Below the pieces are notes generated by a model, which made no database searches, was not told where the DNA came from, and saw nothing but the letters and a program-made list of their open reading frames with translations. Below are positions 21,814 to 33,424 of a stretch of DNA of 64,000 nucleotides, piece by piece (the stretch's first letter is position 1; each line of letters starts with the position of its first letter). Made by a program: the position numbers and the translations under genes. The stretch spans positions 63,998,397 to 64,062,396 of the forward strand of contig OY804588.1 in the NCBI GenBank assembly GCA_963680875.1. Direction: 5' to 3'. Source of the stretch: Bathymodiolus brooksi. Its lineage: Eukaryota; Mollusca; Bivalvia; Mytilida; Modiolidae.

Positions 21814-23070
21814 ATTAAGACAAAAAACAACAAATTTAACTTGTGTTGCTATCACGCTTATATTGGCATAATAATGTCACAATAGACCCAGAGTGACATG
21901 TTTCATACTAAAATATTGCAAAATGCATTGTGGTGTCAGATTACATGGTCAAAATGCATGTTATGTAATATTATGGAATATTGCTCCCCATCACTGGACA
22001 TACATGGACAGAGGGTATTGCAACTCATCTTATTTTTTATTTATGACTTTATAATTATTGGGATTATGTGATTGAATATGTTTTTGCAGTAGAAGGGCAT
22101 ATAATATTGAAAATATGGTTGATATTAAGAATTAAACAAATTCATCATGACCCAGTTTGTCGACTTCAATCATAGAATATGGTGATAACATTGTTGTCTT
22201 TTTTTCAATCCTACAAATTTGTCCTCATAAATTTTGGTACTTTCAGTCAGAATACATGTAAAATGTACTTAGAAAACAATATCGGGCTATAGAAAACAGT
22301 TTTAATTGAAAATTATGTAGTAAAAACCTGATAATTTAAATGTGATCTCAGGAAATTTATATTGACCGCCTAGCATTTGCTTTTAATTTTTCAAATTGTC
22401 AATTTGGATTTCATGTTTCAGGGTATTTTTGGCTGTACAAGTACATTTGCACATTCGGCTTACTTTAACAGTGAAAACAAATTATGTGGTAACATATATT
22501 TATTGAGTTTTAGGGGAAATTACTGTCATGCTCCATAAGAAATTCCAAGACTTCAATATCAATAAATCATATTTTTGCCAATCTGATGCAATTAGAAGAA
22601 ATTTCAAATGGAGATCTAGATACAAAAACTTATTTAATGTCTTAAACTACATACTTTATGGGGATAAAGAATAAATTAACAAAGCTTAGAATGCTGTGAA
22701 CTCATTTTATGAGACAAAAAGGGGGGGGGGTTGCTTAAATGCAAACATTTCATAGTATTTAGATATTAAACATACAACTGAGGCATATAAATTTTGCTAA
22801 AATTGCTTATTATGTTAGAAATTAGCTTAATAACTGTAATATATAAGAGAATAAGTAAGTTGTTGTATATTACACAACCTGAACTCAACAGCTGTAAATG
22901 AAGGTATGTTCATTAAAAATCTTCATGGAGGTACCTGTGCATTTGCACACTTCTTCTTGTAAATATGATACCGCCACATATCCCATGAGGTTTTGCTTGG
23001 GTTGATTTTGCCTAAGGAATAGCAAGTAGGCCAACAAATGGTTCAAGAAATAAGGTTTTTTGCTCTTTAG
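21814..23070. other. Non-coding spacer between the two ~460-bp repeats
   Basis: 1.26 kb, AT-rich, with a G run at 22721-22730. No frame or motif suggests gag/pol or a transposase. Confidence 0.4.
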
Positions 23071-23533
23071 GTATCAAACAACTAATTCACCAAGAGCTTA
23101 GAACATATACAAAAGTAATCCCTTTTCAAGAACAAAGTTCCTTTCACTTTGTAGTATTGTGAAAACTACTGAATGGAATGGAATAATTAAAACTGATAAT
23201 TGAAGTTCAATATATAGGGATTATGTTGAGCCCAAATGTGATGGACTTAGTTGTATTTTAATACCTCTATGGAAGATTTGATGCATGACCTATAAATACT
23301 GAATTTTAGGGGGATGACCAAGCTATTTTTAGAGTATGTATTTTCCCTAGCCTGGCATTTCACTGCAAGATTATAAACATGCCCTGATATTTTGACAGAA
23401 GGTAGAGAAATCATGTACGTTTCAGAAAATATGTGGTCTTGGAATGGTTAAACTTGAGATAAAATGGCCAGGTAGGCTCGAAAAAAAACAAATTTAGTAG
23501 AAAACCTTAAAGAAATTAATTTGTGGTTTCACC
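23071..23533. mobile_element. ~460-bp repeat with inverted ends, copy 2
   Basis: Starts GTATCAAACAACTAATT and ends AATTTGTGGTTTCACC, matching copy 1 over the whole length (for example TTTGTAGTATTGTGAAAACT in both). The inverted ends are more diverged than in copy 1. Confidence 0.6.
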
Positions 23534-24140
23534 CCATAAAAGTATAAAGAACTGGCATGTAAGAGTATAATGGACTGGAATATAAGAATATATAGGACCG
23601 GCATAAACGAGTATGTAGGACCTGCATATAAGAGTATATAGGAACGACATAAAAGAGTATGTAGCACCGGCATATAAGAGTATGTAGGTTCGGCATATAA
23701 GAGTATATAGGAACGGTATATAAGAATATGTAGAACCGACATATAAGAGTATGTAGGACCGGCTTATAAGAGTATGTAGAACCTGCACATAAGAGTATAT
23801 AGGAACGACATAAAAGAGTATGTAGCACCGGCATATAAGAGTATGTAGGTTCGGCATATAAGAGTATATAGGAACGGTATATAAGAATATGTAGAACCGA
23901 CATATAAGAGTATGTAGAACCTGCATATAAGAGTATATAGGAACGACATAAAAGGGTATGTAGTACCGGCATATAAGAGTATATAGGAACGGTATATAAG
24001 AATATGTAGGACCGACATTTGAGTACTTAGGAACGAAATATAAGAGTATAAAGGACTGACATATCAGAGTATATAGGACGGCGCTTAAGAGTATAGAGGG
24101 CCGGCATATAATAGTATGAATGACCAGCATATAAGAGTAA
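23534..24140. repeat. 23-bp satellite, block g
   Basis: About 26 units. Two internal sub-arrays of ~160 bp are near identical (around 23620-23770 and 23770-23930), showing recent local amplification. Confidence 0.9.
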
Positions 24141-25434
24141 GGTTGTACAAATAAATTATATCATTTTTCAACAATATGTGTTTTACCTTTTGAAAGGCTT
24201 CTGTTGTATAGAGTATTAAATCTAGCTACAAACTAGAAGATGTTATTTCAAGCCTAACCAGATGCAGGAAAAATGTTGCTTTTCAGTATGTTTTCATCTG
24301 CTTAACATTTACATGCTTTCTCTTGCGTTTTATTTGTTGAAGAACTTCTATTGGATAAAGAATATATACGTAGAATTTATTGTCGAAAAATATATAATTT
24401 ATTTGTGCAAGCTTTAGAAACATGCACAAAAGCGATTCCAAAAGAGACCCCTCCCCCAATCCTATATATTTTAAGCGTCCTGTTTGATATGTTCCAACAG
24501 ATTCGTTGTAGCATTTACTGTTCCCAAGAGTAAGAGTAAGAGGGGACTAAAACGGAACAGCACCCATATTTTATTTTATTGAATTCCTAGCTTAATGGGT
24601 TACACTTAAATATCACATGTATAGACTTCACCAATAAAACTAACCTCCTCGATATAATGAGACATTGTTAAAAGTAGATTAAATACCATACCCCTCCCCC
24701 CAAGTAAAAAGGAATGCATGCAAAATATTTTTTTATTAAAATGTAGACGTCATTGAACATTGAACTCAAACTTGTATATGAATAATCAAGTGAGAAATAC
24801 AGGCTTATGTGAGCCTCTAGTTGAAATAAGATGTCAATATTTTAAATGGTTCATAAATAATTCGTAAAGATGATCTGATCTTTTAGCAATAAACTGCAGT
24901 AAAACGCAGACATGCTCATGTTTATCCTTTGTAGATTTTGCTTGGAAACAGGTAGGGATATATACCAACCAATTAGTTATTGGTTGAGATTTTATTTTGA
25001 TTGCTTTGGAAGAAAACAAAGCTAAAATATCATGGTGCCTGAGAATAATATAGTGCTAAAACTTTAATGTTTTGGTACATCATCATTCTGTGTCTCTGTG
25101 TGAAAAGTCAGAAGGATCAGTTTACTAGAGCTAATATCAAGGCAAGGAATCCATTTTGGAGTGCGTGAGTGATTATTCTTTAACGCCAAAATGAGCAATT
25201 ATGCGGGTATATCATGGCAATAACAAGCTACATTCGATGAAATCATGACGATGTCCACTTTGTACTAGTCCAACAAGCTTAGTTGTATTTTTATAGTGTT
25301 AGTACACTGAAGCAACAGTCTGTGGGTAGACATGTCACTCCTCTCGGAAACATTATTATGATTTCGAGCCGACCAGTCTTAGCAATATCAATTTTATAGT
25401 ATTTTTTACCTGACCGGAGTTTTAGCCTATGGAC
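24141..25434. other. Stretch without supported genes
   Basis: Only short frames. At 25185-25310 lies a minus-oriented repeat with ATATCATGGCAATAACAAG that resembles 48010-48140 (ATATCATGGCGAGAACAAG), a second dispersed family. Confidence 0.4.
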
Positions 25435-25600
25435 TATTACAGCAGTTATATATTTATACAAGACCGACCATCTTATATATATTATGTTTAACTTCATATT
25501 AGAATGGTCCAGTCCAGCCTGCTTGCGTCTTTTTTAATATACCCATCCATCGTGTGACTAAGTGGGAAATATCGACCAGCACATCAGACTAAAACGTAGC

Positions 25601-25855
25601 ATATGTTACGGGATCGTCGGTAATGGTCGTGATAGTATATACATGTACAATCATTTCCTATCACCACTGAAGTTGTGAGTTCGAATCGTAGCAAGGTGTA
25701 CTCGATACAACATTATGTGCTAACGTTTGTCAGTGATTTGCGGTATGGAGGTGATTTTCTACAGGGTATTTATTCCACCTGTAAGACTGACCGCCACGAT
25801 ACAATTGAAATTTTATCAAAAATGGTATTAAACACCATAACCCTAACACTAACCC
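25601..25855 (+). mobile_element. tRNA-derived SINE (unit 1, first)
   Basis: Head with box B GTGAGTTCGAATCG, body TTATGTGCTAACGTTTGTCA, core CTGACCGCCACGAT and GGTATTAAACACCATAACCC. Same site as 52126-52385 in unit 2, so the insertion predates the duplication. Confidence 0.8.
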
Positions 25856-26029
25856 CATCATATGATACCTTGTAGTTAAAACAAGAACAATTAGCAGTAT
25901 TATTTTAGTGTGCGAAAGTGATTTTCATCATGGAATAAATATTATGGGGAACTTATATAGCCATCGCAATAGTTAGATGAAAGCTATGACATGTAAGAAG
26001 AGATTGGCGATACCAAATGAGTAATTTGA

Positions 26030-26530
26030 ATCCGTAAATCGACGAAGGACAGACAACACAATGGCCAAATGAAAAAGGACAAAAGAACAAACGACGATCT
26101 ACAAAGCACTACACAGAAAACTAAAGATCGAGTAACACGAACCCCACAAAAACTTGGGTGTGAACGGGTGCTCTGGATGGGTAAGCAGTTTCTGCTCCGC
26201 TAGTGGCATTCGTCATTTTACATGGTACGTTTATATGGTGGTCTGATTTACCACATGAGTAATCAGAAACCGTAAATCGAAGGACAGACAACACAATGTG
26301 CAAATCAAAGTAGCTTACATAGCGCCCATAATATTTAGATGAATGTAATGGCCAAAAGAAAAGGGACAAAGGAATAAACAACGATCTACAAAACACTACA
26401 CAAATAAAACTAAAGATCGAGCAACACAAACCACACTAAAACCGGGGGTGAACGCAGGTGCTCCGGATGAGTTAGCAGTTCCTGTTCGACTAGTGGTACC
26501 CGTCGTGCTACAAATCCTATGATAAGTAAC
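26030..26530. repeat. Two adjacent copies of a dispersed repeat
   Basis: Around 26030-26240 and 26260-26530 recur AACCGTAAATCGAAGGACAG, GGCCAAAAGAAAA.GGACAAA, CAACGATCTACAAA.CACTA, AAACTAAAGATCGAG.AACAC and a TGAAC..GGTGCTC.GGAT block. The same order appears near 27840, 52550 and 54180. Non-coding. Confidence 0.7.
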
Positions 26531-26803
26531 TGTTGAAGTTGCCATTGTCCAGTTTATATGGTGGCTAGATTTACATCTACCTATGTATTAACTGTATACT
26601 ACCTCTAATGTGTGCGAGGTCGATGCCTACCTGTAGTGGGATGGGGTAGATTCAATTTTATATAAGTTTGAATGGTATTCCCTTGCCTCAGTTTTAAAAC
26701 TGATGGGCATAGTGTATTAACCTCCATCGCCCGGGGGGAAATTATTTTCATTGTAGCAATTGAAGCATTCTTCCATATCCCATCCTAAACCAGTAGCCGT
26801 CTT

Positions 26804-27058
26804 GGACGTGATCACATGGTAGTTGGATCTACAACTACTTATTCAATCGGTGCCTATCACCACTGATGTTGTGAGTTTAAATCCTGCTCAGGACGAAGGC
26901 GAGGTGTTAAACATTATGTGATAAAGTTTGTCAGTGACTTGCGCAGGTAGGTGGTTTTCTCCGGGTCCTCCGGTTTCCTCCACCAACAAAACTGAACGCC
27001 ACTATATAAATGAAATATTGTTGAGAATGGCGTTAAAAACACTATAAAACCATAAAAC
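26804..27058 (+). mobile_element. tRNA-derived SINE (unit 1, second)
   Basis: Box A region CACATGGTAGTTGGATC, body ATGTGATAAAGTTTGTCAGT, core TCCTCCGGTTTCCTCCACCA. Counterpart at 53136-53398. Confidence 0.8.
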
Positions 27059-27241
27059 TCACCCTAGACCATTATTTACATACTAATTTCCAGTCATTGA
27101 TAAAGCTGAAATACTGCTCGCTGATGCTAAGCATCAATCAAGTAATCAATCATGATCCACTAGAGTGGGCTATAATAAAATTTATAAAATACAAAAAGAT
27201 ATTGCTTCATAATATGCATTTATTTGTTAATATTCAATATT

Positions 27242-27489
27242 CTATTCTCTTCTAACCATCATTGTTGTCCCTTTCAATGAGTAATGGTGCCTTTTCCAAG
27301 TAGACCAGTCGACTCCATCGGCAAACGACTTATGTTTTCCTTTCAGGTACAGGGCATTCAAGTTTGAATTGTGACAACTTGAATATCACCAAGCACCTTT
27401 ATACGTCTTTGCACAATTGGAACTCCATGTGTCGACGTCTTTATCTTTTGCTGAAAATTGTTGTCCTCTGTGTCCTCCCAATGCATCTC
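27242..27489 (-). pseudogene. FReD gene copy 1, exon E (C-terminal), nonsense codon
   Basis: Minus strand, acceptor TATTTTTAG. Encodes the C-terminal third of a fibrinogen-related domain: [19 protein letters not shown] (Ca2+-site region and first Cys of the last disulfide), then GAW-stop-[25 protein letters not shown] and TTMMVRRE with TAG at 27242. The family hallmark is GAWWY; the second Trp codon TGG is TGA (27386-27388). The usual Gly in NLNG is Ala. Unit 2 has an intact equivalent at 53576. FReDs are secreted lectin-like domains that bind acetylated sugars; this copy cannot make one. Confidence 0.85.
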
Positions 27490-27589
27490 CTAAAAATATA
27501 ATGACACAACGTGCTTTATTGTATTGCTTCTCTTTTGTGATTGGCATTAAGTACAGGGAAGAGGTGTTTTAGAGATGGATGTTTCAGTT

Positions 27590-27835
27590 GTTTGCCATCG
27601 TATAGTAGTTGGATTTACCACTACCTATTCAATCAGTGCCTCTTGTGAATTAAAATCCCGTTCATGCGAGGTGTACTCGATACAATAACATGTGATAAAA
27701 TTTGTCAGTGACCTGCTGCAATTCGGTTGTTTTCTCCGATTATTCTGGTTCCCTCTACCAATAAAGCTGACCGCCACAATACAACTGAAATATTCGTGAA
27801 CGTGGCGTTAAGCAACATAAACCTAACCCTAACAA
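27590..27835 (+). mobile_element. tRNA-derived SINE (unit 1, third)
   Basis: TAGTAGTTGGATTTACCACT head, AATAACATGTGATAAAATTT body, CTGACCGCCACAATACAACT core. Lies about 100 bases upstream of exon E's acceptor within the intron; counterpart at 53912-54160. Confidence 0.8.
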
Positions 27836-27839
27836 TAGT

Positions 27840-28030
27840 CAGAAGTCATAAAATACAATGGCCAAACAGAAAAAAGGACAAACAGACAAACAATGATCAA
27901 CAAAACATTATATGCAAAGATTGAGCAATACTAACCGCACATAAAACCCGTTGTGGGGTGAACTCAGATGCCCCGGAAGGGTCAACAGCTAATGCACCCA
28001 CTGGTACAACATGTCGTGTTAATCAGGTCT
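27840..28030. repeat. Dispersed repeat copy (GGCCAAA...GATCAACAAAAC type)
   Basis: Contains ATACAATGGCCAAACAGAAA, CAAACAATGATCAACAAAAC and GGGGTGAACTCAGATGCCCC. Same order as at 54175-54350 in unit 2. Confidence 0.6.
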
Positions 28031-28429
28031 CTAGGAAAACGTTGCTTTAAACTATAGGTTTTCGATTCCCTTTAATTATATATATTATATCATATTGAAA
28101 TTGATCTTAATGTACAATATTATTTGTTAATTGATAAAATATGCTTAAGCTAATCAGATTACAAATCCCTACGAAGCCCATAAACTGACATGTGAGATAT
28201 GTTTTTATTTCGTAGACACGAAATACTATTTTGTTCTAACAAATTATTATTTCGATGATAAAGCACATTTGGTGACAAGAAAAGTTTGAAGATACCAGAG
28301 GGATAATCATCAGCAGTAAATCGAAGGACAATCAATACAATGACCAAAAGAAAAAAGAAAAAACGACAAACAATGATGTACAAAACAGTAAGCGGAAAAC
28401 TAGATTGGGCACAATGATCTCCTTAGATT

Positions 28430-28890
28430 AATTTCATTTTTAACTCAGATGGCAAAAAGGTCATGTGAACTTTTGTGATCACTTGACGTCCGTCTTCTGT
28501 TAACTTTTGACATTTGAACCTTCTTCTCTAACACCGCTTGGCCAAATGAACCTCTATCAAAATTGCTTATTTCGACGCGATATGCTTACAAACATGACTG
28601 CCATAGGCAATTATTGTTTTTTGTTAGTCGATTTCTAAAATTCACCTCCTCTGAAACCGCTGAATCGATTCTTGCTAGCACGCATCTATGGAAGGTCCTC
28701 TATAAAGATTACTCATTTCGTCCCGATCCATTAGCAAACATGATAGCCATAGGCTATTCTTGTTTCTGGTTGGATGATTTCTAAAATGATTCTCCTCTAG
28801 CACAGTTTGGCGAAATGAACCGAATCTTGGCAGGAAACATCTATGGAATGTCCTTTATAAAGATTGCTCATTTCATCCCGAATAGACAAA
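28430..28890 (+). repeat. ~145-bp tandem repeat, three copies
   Basis: Successive blocks carry CTTCTCTAACACCGCTTGGCC / CCTCCTCTGAAACCGCTGAAT / TCTCCTCTAGCACAGTTTGGC, each followed by a CAT(C)TATGGAA.GTCCT(C/T)TATAAAGATT block and CATTTC.TCCCGA. Unit 2 has only one copy (about 55400-55580), so the array expanded in unit 1. Confidence 0.65.
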
Positions 28891-28974
28891 AGCATGGTCG
28901 ACATTGGACATTTTTTTTCTGATTGACTGAAATTTAATAAAAATCTTTCTATCTGAATCTACGGGGCACAATGA

Positions 28975-29498
28975 ATTGTTTCTTTGTAAGAATGATGTGT
29001 GGGATATCCTGTACACAACTGCCATATTTCCTGCATTACCCATCGACATAAAGTTATACGTCCATCCTGCACTACCCCGATGTCCACCTAACATAAGGGT
29101 TATAACAAATTTACCGAACTCCGAACAATCTTACAAAGGGAAAGTCAAAACTCATAATTATATAAACAGACAAAATCAGTCAACAACCGGAAAACTGTGA
29201 AAACCGTAATGACCCTGACTTGGTACAGGCATTTCTAAAGAAATGGTGGGTTGAATCAGATTTTAAGGCGCCAAACCTCCCGCTCTCATTACGGTTCAAA
29301 GGTTCCGGCTGTCACTGTAAGAGTATTTACCTTGTAACATGCATTACTTTGACATCCACCAACGTTTTAAACCTTACATGGATTACACCTGATATCAACT
29401 TCAACTCCAAAGCCTTTCCTGCATAATCTTGGTACCCATCCCCAATATTAAGTCCAACCTGCATTACTCTGATATACATCTAAAGTTATAAGAATCAC
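28975..29498. repeat. Degenerate ~43-bp repeats next to exon D (unit 1)
   Basis: Repeats of CCTGCATTACCCTGATATCCACC-like units (shown here by consensus of shorter blocks CTGCATTAC and GATATCCACC), the reverse complement of exon D's end plus splice donor. Interrupted at about 29105-29330 by an unrelated insertion carrying a tail shared with 49848-49916. Confidence 0.55.
29105..29330 (-). mobile_element. Retroelement tail fragment within the ~43-bp repeats
   Basis: TGGGTTGAATCAGATTTTAA, GCGCCAAACCTCCCGCTCTC and ATTACGGTTCAAAGGTTCCG are the reverse complement of the sequence just 3' of the Penelope-type RT at 49850-49916. Likely a fragment of the same element family in opposite orientation. Confidence 0.55.
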
Positions 29499-29663
29499 CA
29501 GCATCACCCTGATATCCACCAATTGTCAGCGTGTATACTGACTTTTCATCGCCCAGTGCAAACTGTTTATATGTGGCATACTTCTCGTTATTGTCAAAAT
29601 CCTCCATGTTAATACGTAGATTATATTTTCCCTGTGATGTGCGCTGGTGTAAGTGTTCATTAC
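29499..29663 (-). pseudogene. FReD gene copy 1, exon D
   Basis: 165 bases on the minus strand encoding GNEHLHQRTSQGKYNLRINM, EDFDNNEKYATYKQFALGDE, KSVYTLTIGGYQGDAG. This is the FReD central block (LGNe.lH.LT....L.i.l.d......A.Y..F.vg.E...Y.L...GY.G.AG). The frame is intact, but the donor is G^GTGATT rather than the G^GTGAGG of unit 2, losing the +5 G. Belongs to the pseudogene. Confidence 0.9.
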
Positions 29664-30099
29664 CTAAAAATAAGACATTCATGAGATCCCCCGAATATTT
29701 TTTTTCAAATAATTGATGTCAATATAGCTTAACTATTATTTCAACCTTACAAGATGTAGTGCTTGACACTTTGCATCAGATGGGTTTAATACTAATTTAT
29801 AATAATGAGTGTTATTTGAAACCTTACATTAGACGTGTCGTGTACTTTATCCTAATATGACGTCCTTCATTGACTATTTAAACAATGCCGTGATGAAGCT
29901 CTCCATATATTTTAATGAGCACGTGCGTATTGTCAGACAAATTATGTAAGTCAATACTAGGTGATTTTATGTATTTATACAGGATCGTTGTTCATACAAA
30001 CAATACAATGTTCACTTTGCATTTTTTCACCTTCATTCTTTTTCGTAAAAAAATACAAAAGATGACCATCTATCGACTTTGTATTTTGCAAATTGTCGT

Positions 30100-30224
30100 C
30101 TTCCGGTGACGTAGTTTGTTTACAAGGAACGCTGGTGACATTGACATACGCTGGTTGCTGATTTATTTAACGATTGATTAGGATTGTACTTGCTTAAATT
30201 GCTACAATCAAAATGTCATCAAAT
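30100..30224 (+). promoter_or_regulatory. ETS/CRE-like motif with downstream ATG and donor (unit 1)
   Basis: CTTCCGGTGACGT (30100-30112) combines ETS and CRE half-site cores. About 100 bases on, ATGTCATCAAATTGGAAAAT then GTCAGTAA gives MSSNWKM with a possible donor. Both parts are retained in unit 2 (56530-56660) although the surrounding intron has diverged. Possibly an antisense first exon or a retained promoter. Confidence 0.3.
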
Positions 30225-30529
30225 TGGAAAATGTCAGTAACTTAACTTCAACAAAGAAAAACACCTATAGACATAGTGGATTTTGTTATGACACGCACTT
30301 CCATTACTTACACAGTGTACTTCCACTTCAAAAATTAAGATAGATTTTTAATATTGGAATCGAAATAATTCAGGGAAGCCAAGGTTTTATAACGTTTTCA
30401 CATGGGTAACATTATTTTCCTTTCTTTTTATCTCTCGCTATCACTCGGAATATGTTTACGGAAGTAATGTTTCCCATCTTAAAGCAAAATACAAACATCG
30501 TTACATAATCGTAACATTTAGATACGTAC

Positions 30530-30626
30530 CTAACCAAAACTCTTTCTCTAGGTTTCAAAATCCGCGTCTGTACGTCTCCCATTTGCGATAAAAATCAACA
30601 GTTCCATCCATTCTTCGTTGAAATAC
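30530..30626 (-). pseudogene. FReD gene copy 1, exon C, nonsense codon
   Basis: 97 bases encoding [23 protein letters not shown]-stop-NLEKEFWL and one base of the next Gly. This is the FReD motif VFQRR.DGS.DF...W..Y..GFG...GEFWLG. The Gly codon of GFG is TGA at 30555-30557; unit 2 has GGA. Flanked by an AG acceptor (CATTGCAG) and GTACGT donor. Confidence 0.9.
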
Positions 30627-30639
30627 CTGCAATGTGATC

Positions 30640-31040
30640 AGGTAACACCATGAATAATCCACCATCTTGACAATACTAAACCATTACTTAAACAGTAACC
30701 TGTCTACCCCTAACACTGCAACAAACACAATCATGACAATACCAAACCATTACTTAAATAGTAACCTGTCTCCGCGAACAATGAAAAGGCTGCAATCCTG
30801 TCAATGCCAAACAACTACTTAGATAGTAACCAGTCTAAACCGAACAATGAAAAAGCAGCAATCTGGTCAATGCCACACCATTACTTAAGCAGTAACATTT
30901 CTAAACCGAACAATGAATAAGCCACAATCCTGTTAATACCAAATCATTACCAAAACAGTAATATGTCTAAACCGAACCACGAATAAAGCAGAATCCTGTC
31001 AATACTGTACCATTATTAAAACAGAATCTGGTCTACACAG
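30640..31040 (+). repeat. ~65-bp intronic minisatellite, about six copies
   Basis: Units of the type AATGAATAAGCCACAATCCT, GTCAATACCAAACCATTACT, TAAACAGTAACCTGTCTAAA. Unit 2 has about three (57045-57240). Confidence 0.75.
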
Positions 31041-31732
31041 AACAGATAATGAAATGAAAAACAGCATCGTCAGAGCAGTTTTAAAATCTAATGGGAAAAT
31101 TGTAGAAACCTGCAAAATCGATAACATTTACTCCCAGACAAATGACCGCTAACTTTCCTTGCTTGGTACAGGTGCCTTAATAAATAATGACGCCCTTAAC
31201 TAGTTTTATGGGCCCAAAATCTCACAGTGAAATGATGAAATCGTGCAAGTGCCCTCACATATAATTGGGTTGATCAATGTAGATAACGCTCATTCTTATT
31301 CGTCAACTTTTTGTGTAATATATTATTTTTCGTGATGGAGAAGTCATTTGTAAAACTACTAGCCAGTGGCCTTGGGTATGAGTGAGTGAGTGGTTGTTGT
31401 TTAATACCAACTCAACAACAAGCCAGGCAGACTTTGAATTAGCTTTTTCACCAATCACGTTAAAATGATGTGTTTATCATCATTACATTATGAAGCGAAA
31501 AACTACAGTACTAAGCCAACGTCATACAACAGAGTTCGCACAGAACAGCTCGACTAACTCAAAACACACTATTTACTATGAGTGTTCGTTCGTGGTCCGT
31601 TGCAATTATATTTTCGTTTTCCTATGTGACAATAGATAGTTCCACCCATACCTCCATTCTAGTACCATATGTTTACGTTCACTATTAATTGTTTCTAAGC
31701 TTGTTCTGGTCATGAAAATAGAGTTATTTTTA

Positions 31733-31733
<1 letters not shown>

Positions 31734-31801
<68 letters not shown>

Positions 31802-31889
31802 ATTGATCAATCCATCCATCCATCCATCCATCCATCCATCCATCCATCCATCCATCCATCCATCCATCCATCCATCCATCCATCCATCC

Positions 31890-31936
<47 letters not shown>
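31734..31936 (+). repeat. Compound microsatellite (AATC)n (CATC)n (AATC)n
   Basis: About 17 AATC units, an interruption GATTGATC, about 22 CATC units, then about 12 AATC units. Unit 2 has only five or six AATC at the same place (57481-57502). Open frames across it (INQS / HPSI repeats) are artefacts. Confidence 0.95.
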
Positions 31937-31937
<1 letters not shown>

Positions 31938-32020
31938 CACTTAACAAGAATAAGATACGAGTTCTGCATAACCATCTCTTACCATTTAATTAATGCCGCG
32001 AATAACATATCACCACTTAC

Positions 32021-32151
32021 CGTCCACCCACCACCATTTTTCTCCATCTCACAGTAAACTTCAAAACCAGAGGTATTCTTCGGGTAGATCTTGTATACTC
32101 CACTCTTGCAAGTAGTTTTATCAAGATCACTATAGTCCGAGGGTCGCTTAG
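32021..32151 (-). pseudogene. FReD gene copy 1, exon B (start of FReD)
   Basis: 131 bases on the minus strand: KRPSDYSDLDKTTCKSGVYK, IYPKNTSGFEVYCEMEKNGG, GWT with donor ACG^GTAAGT. This is the N-terminal FReD block (DC......SGVY.I.P.....F.VYCDM...GGGWT). The first conserved Cys, present in unit 2 as DCGEL, is Tyr here. Frame intact; phase joins both exon A copies (1) and exon C (0). Confidence 0.9.
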
Positions 32152-33091
32152 CTAAAATAAAAACGCCCCATTTAGTCCATGTTAATCAGAAAAAAAAATC
32201 TTGAGTTGTTTTCAAGACAATCACGCTAACTATTTGTACATTATTTAAAAGTGTTATCTAGAGAAAAGCGAAGGGACAAGCAAGAATGAACAATCTAGAG
32301 ACACGGCAACATTGGACACAATACACGGAACAGAGGCAAACAAAAGAAGAAGAAAATTACATGTCAGTGAAATAAACATCAAAATCTATGATATCAATAT
32401 TAATACGTCTCAGAGCATAAAGTCAAGAATTATATAATGTTGAGAAAATTATTTTCCTTGAAATGCATGACTACTACGCCAGGGTGAATATAATTACTCT
32501 TTCTTATTCTCTGTTTACTTAATAAAATGTAAAACAAAAAGAATGCCACATTGTCGGAACAATTCTAAAATCAAATATCTTAAATGACTTAGAACAGCTC
32601 TTAGAGCATACATAGGTAAGTAAGCATTCCATTGGATTCAAGTGACGAAATAGAGGTTGTATTGGATGTTTGTATAAGACTATTATCTTTACTGTACACA
32701 GATGACAATATTATTTTCTGATTCTGCTACTGAATTATACGTGTCACTTGTTATTGCATAATCTTGTATCGAGTACACATCGCCTGAACGGGATTCGAAC
32801 ACATTCGTTTGACTGAAAAACTGCTCACTTGTTATCAAACAGCAATCAATCAATCAAAGAATGAAATTGATAATAAATAAATTTGTATATGCCTTTCCAA
32901 TATCTACCACATTTCTTTTTCATTTTTAAAAATTTTAGCTCTCGGGCTAAAAGCAGGGCAGATATGAAAAACTGCATGTGTTAATCTATAATAATTTCAA
33001 TAGAAATGACGTAATCGTTTTTATTATCAATAGTAGCACTTTTACACTTAAGCAAGTTGGAAATATGCATGATTAAAGATAAAATAATTAC

Positions 33092-33190
33092 CTCGACAAG
33101 TCGTGAGCGGTTCATCTTGATTTTTGCAAATGCAGCGTTCCGACAGATGGTCAATTATTCTGCCCGCAACTTGTCCGGAAATTTTCACAT
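33092..33190 (-). CDS. FReD gene copy 1, hinge exon A1
   Basis: 99 bases between acceptor TATTTTTCAG and donor GAG^GTAATTA. Encodes VKISGQVAGRIIDHLSERCI, CKNQDEPLTTCR. It begins with two bases and ends with one, so it is a symmetric phase-1 exon that can be included, swapped or skipped without changing frame, and it splices in phase to exon B (giving CR-A-KRP). Two extra Cys (IC, TC) distinguish it from A2. Function unknown; it lies where a hinge or oligomerisation segment precedes the FReD. Confidence 0.65.
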
Positions 33191-33424
33191 CTGAAAAATA
33201 ATATGTAAATACATTTCTTTAGTAAATCACTAACGAAATTAAAATGTGTGCCATGAATGTTAATGCACTATAAAAACATGTACATGCCAGAACATCTTTC
33301 ATTTGTCTTTACTGATACTGTGAAAAAGATTAAAATATATATCAGTCAGATCGTTATACCTCGTATCATTTGAAGTGTGTTATTTAAATATAACTGAAAT
33401 TTTAAATCAAACACGATTTGTCTG

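Noticed and set aside
21357..23533. Complete LTR retrotransposon
   Set aside because: Direct repeats are present but there is no primer-binding site, polypurine tract or gag/pol coding between them.
12574..24140. CRISPR-like regular spacing in the 23-bp array
   Set aside because: Monomers are contiguous and all alike, with no unique spacers and no cas genes; the DNA is eukaryotic.
31712..32057. Frames encoding INQSINQS / HPSIHPSI repeats
   Set aside because: They translate the AATC/CATC microsatellite.
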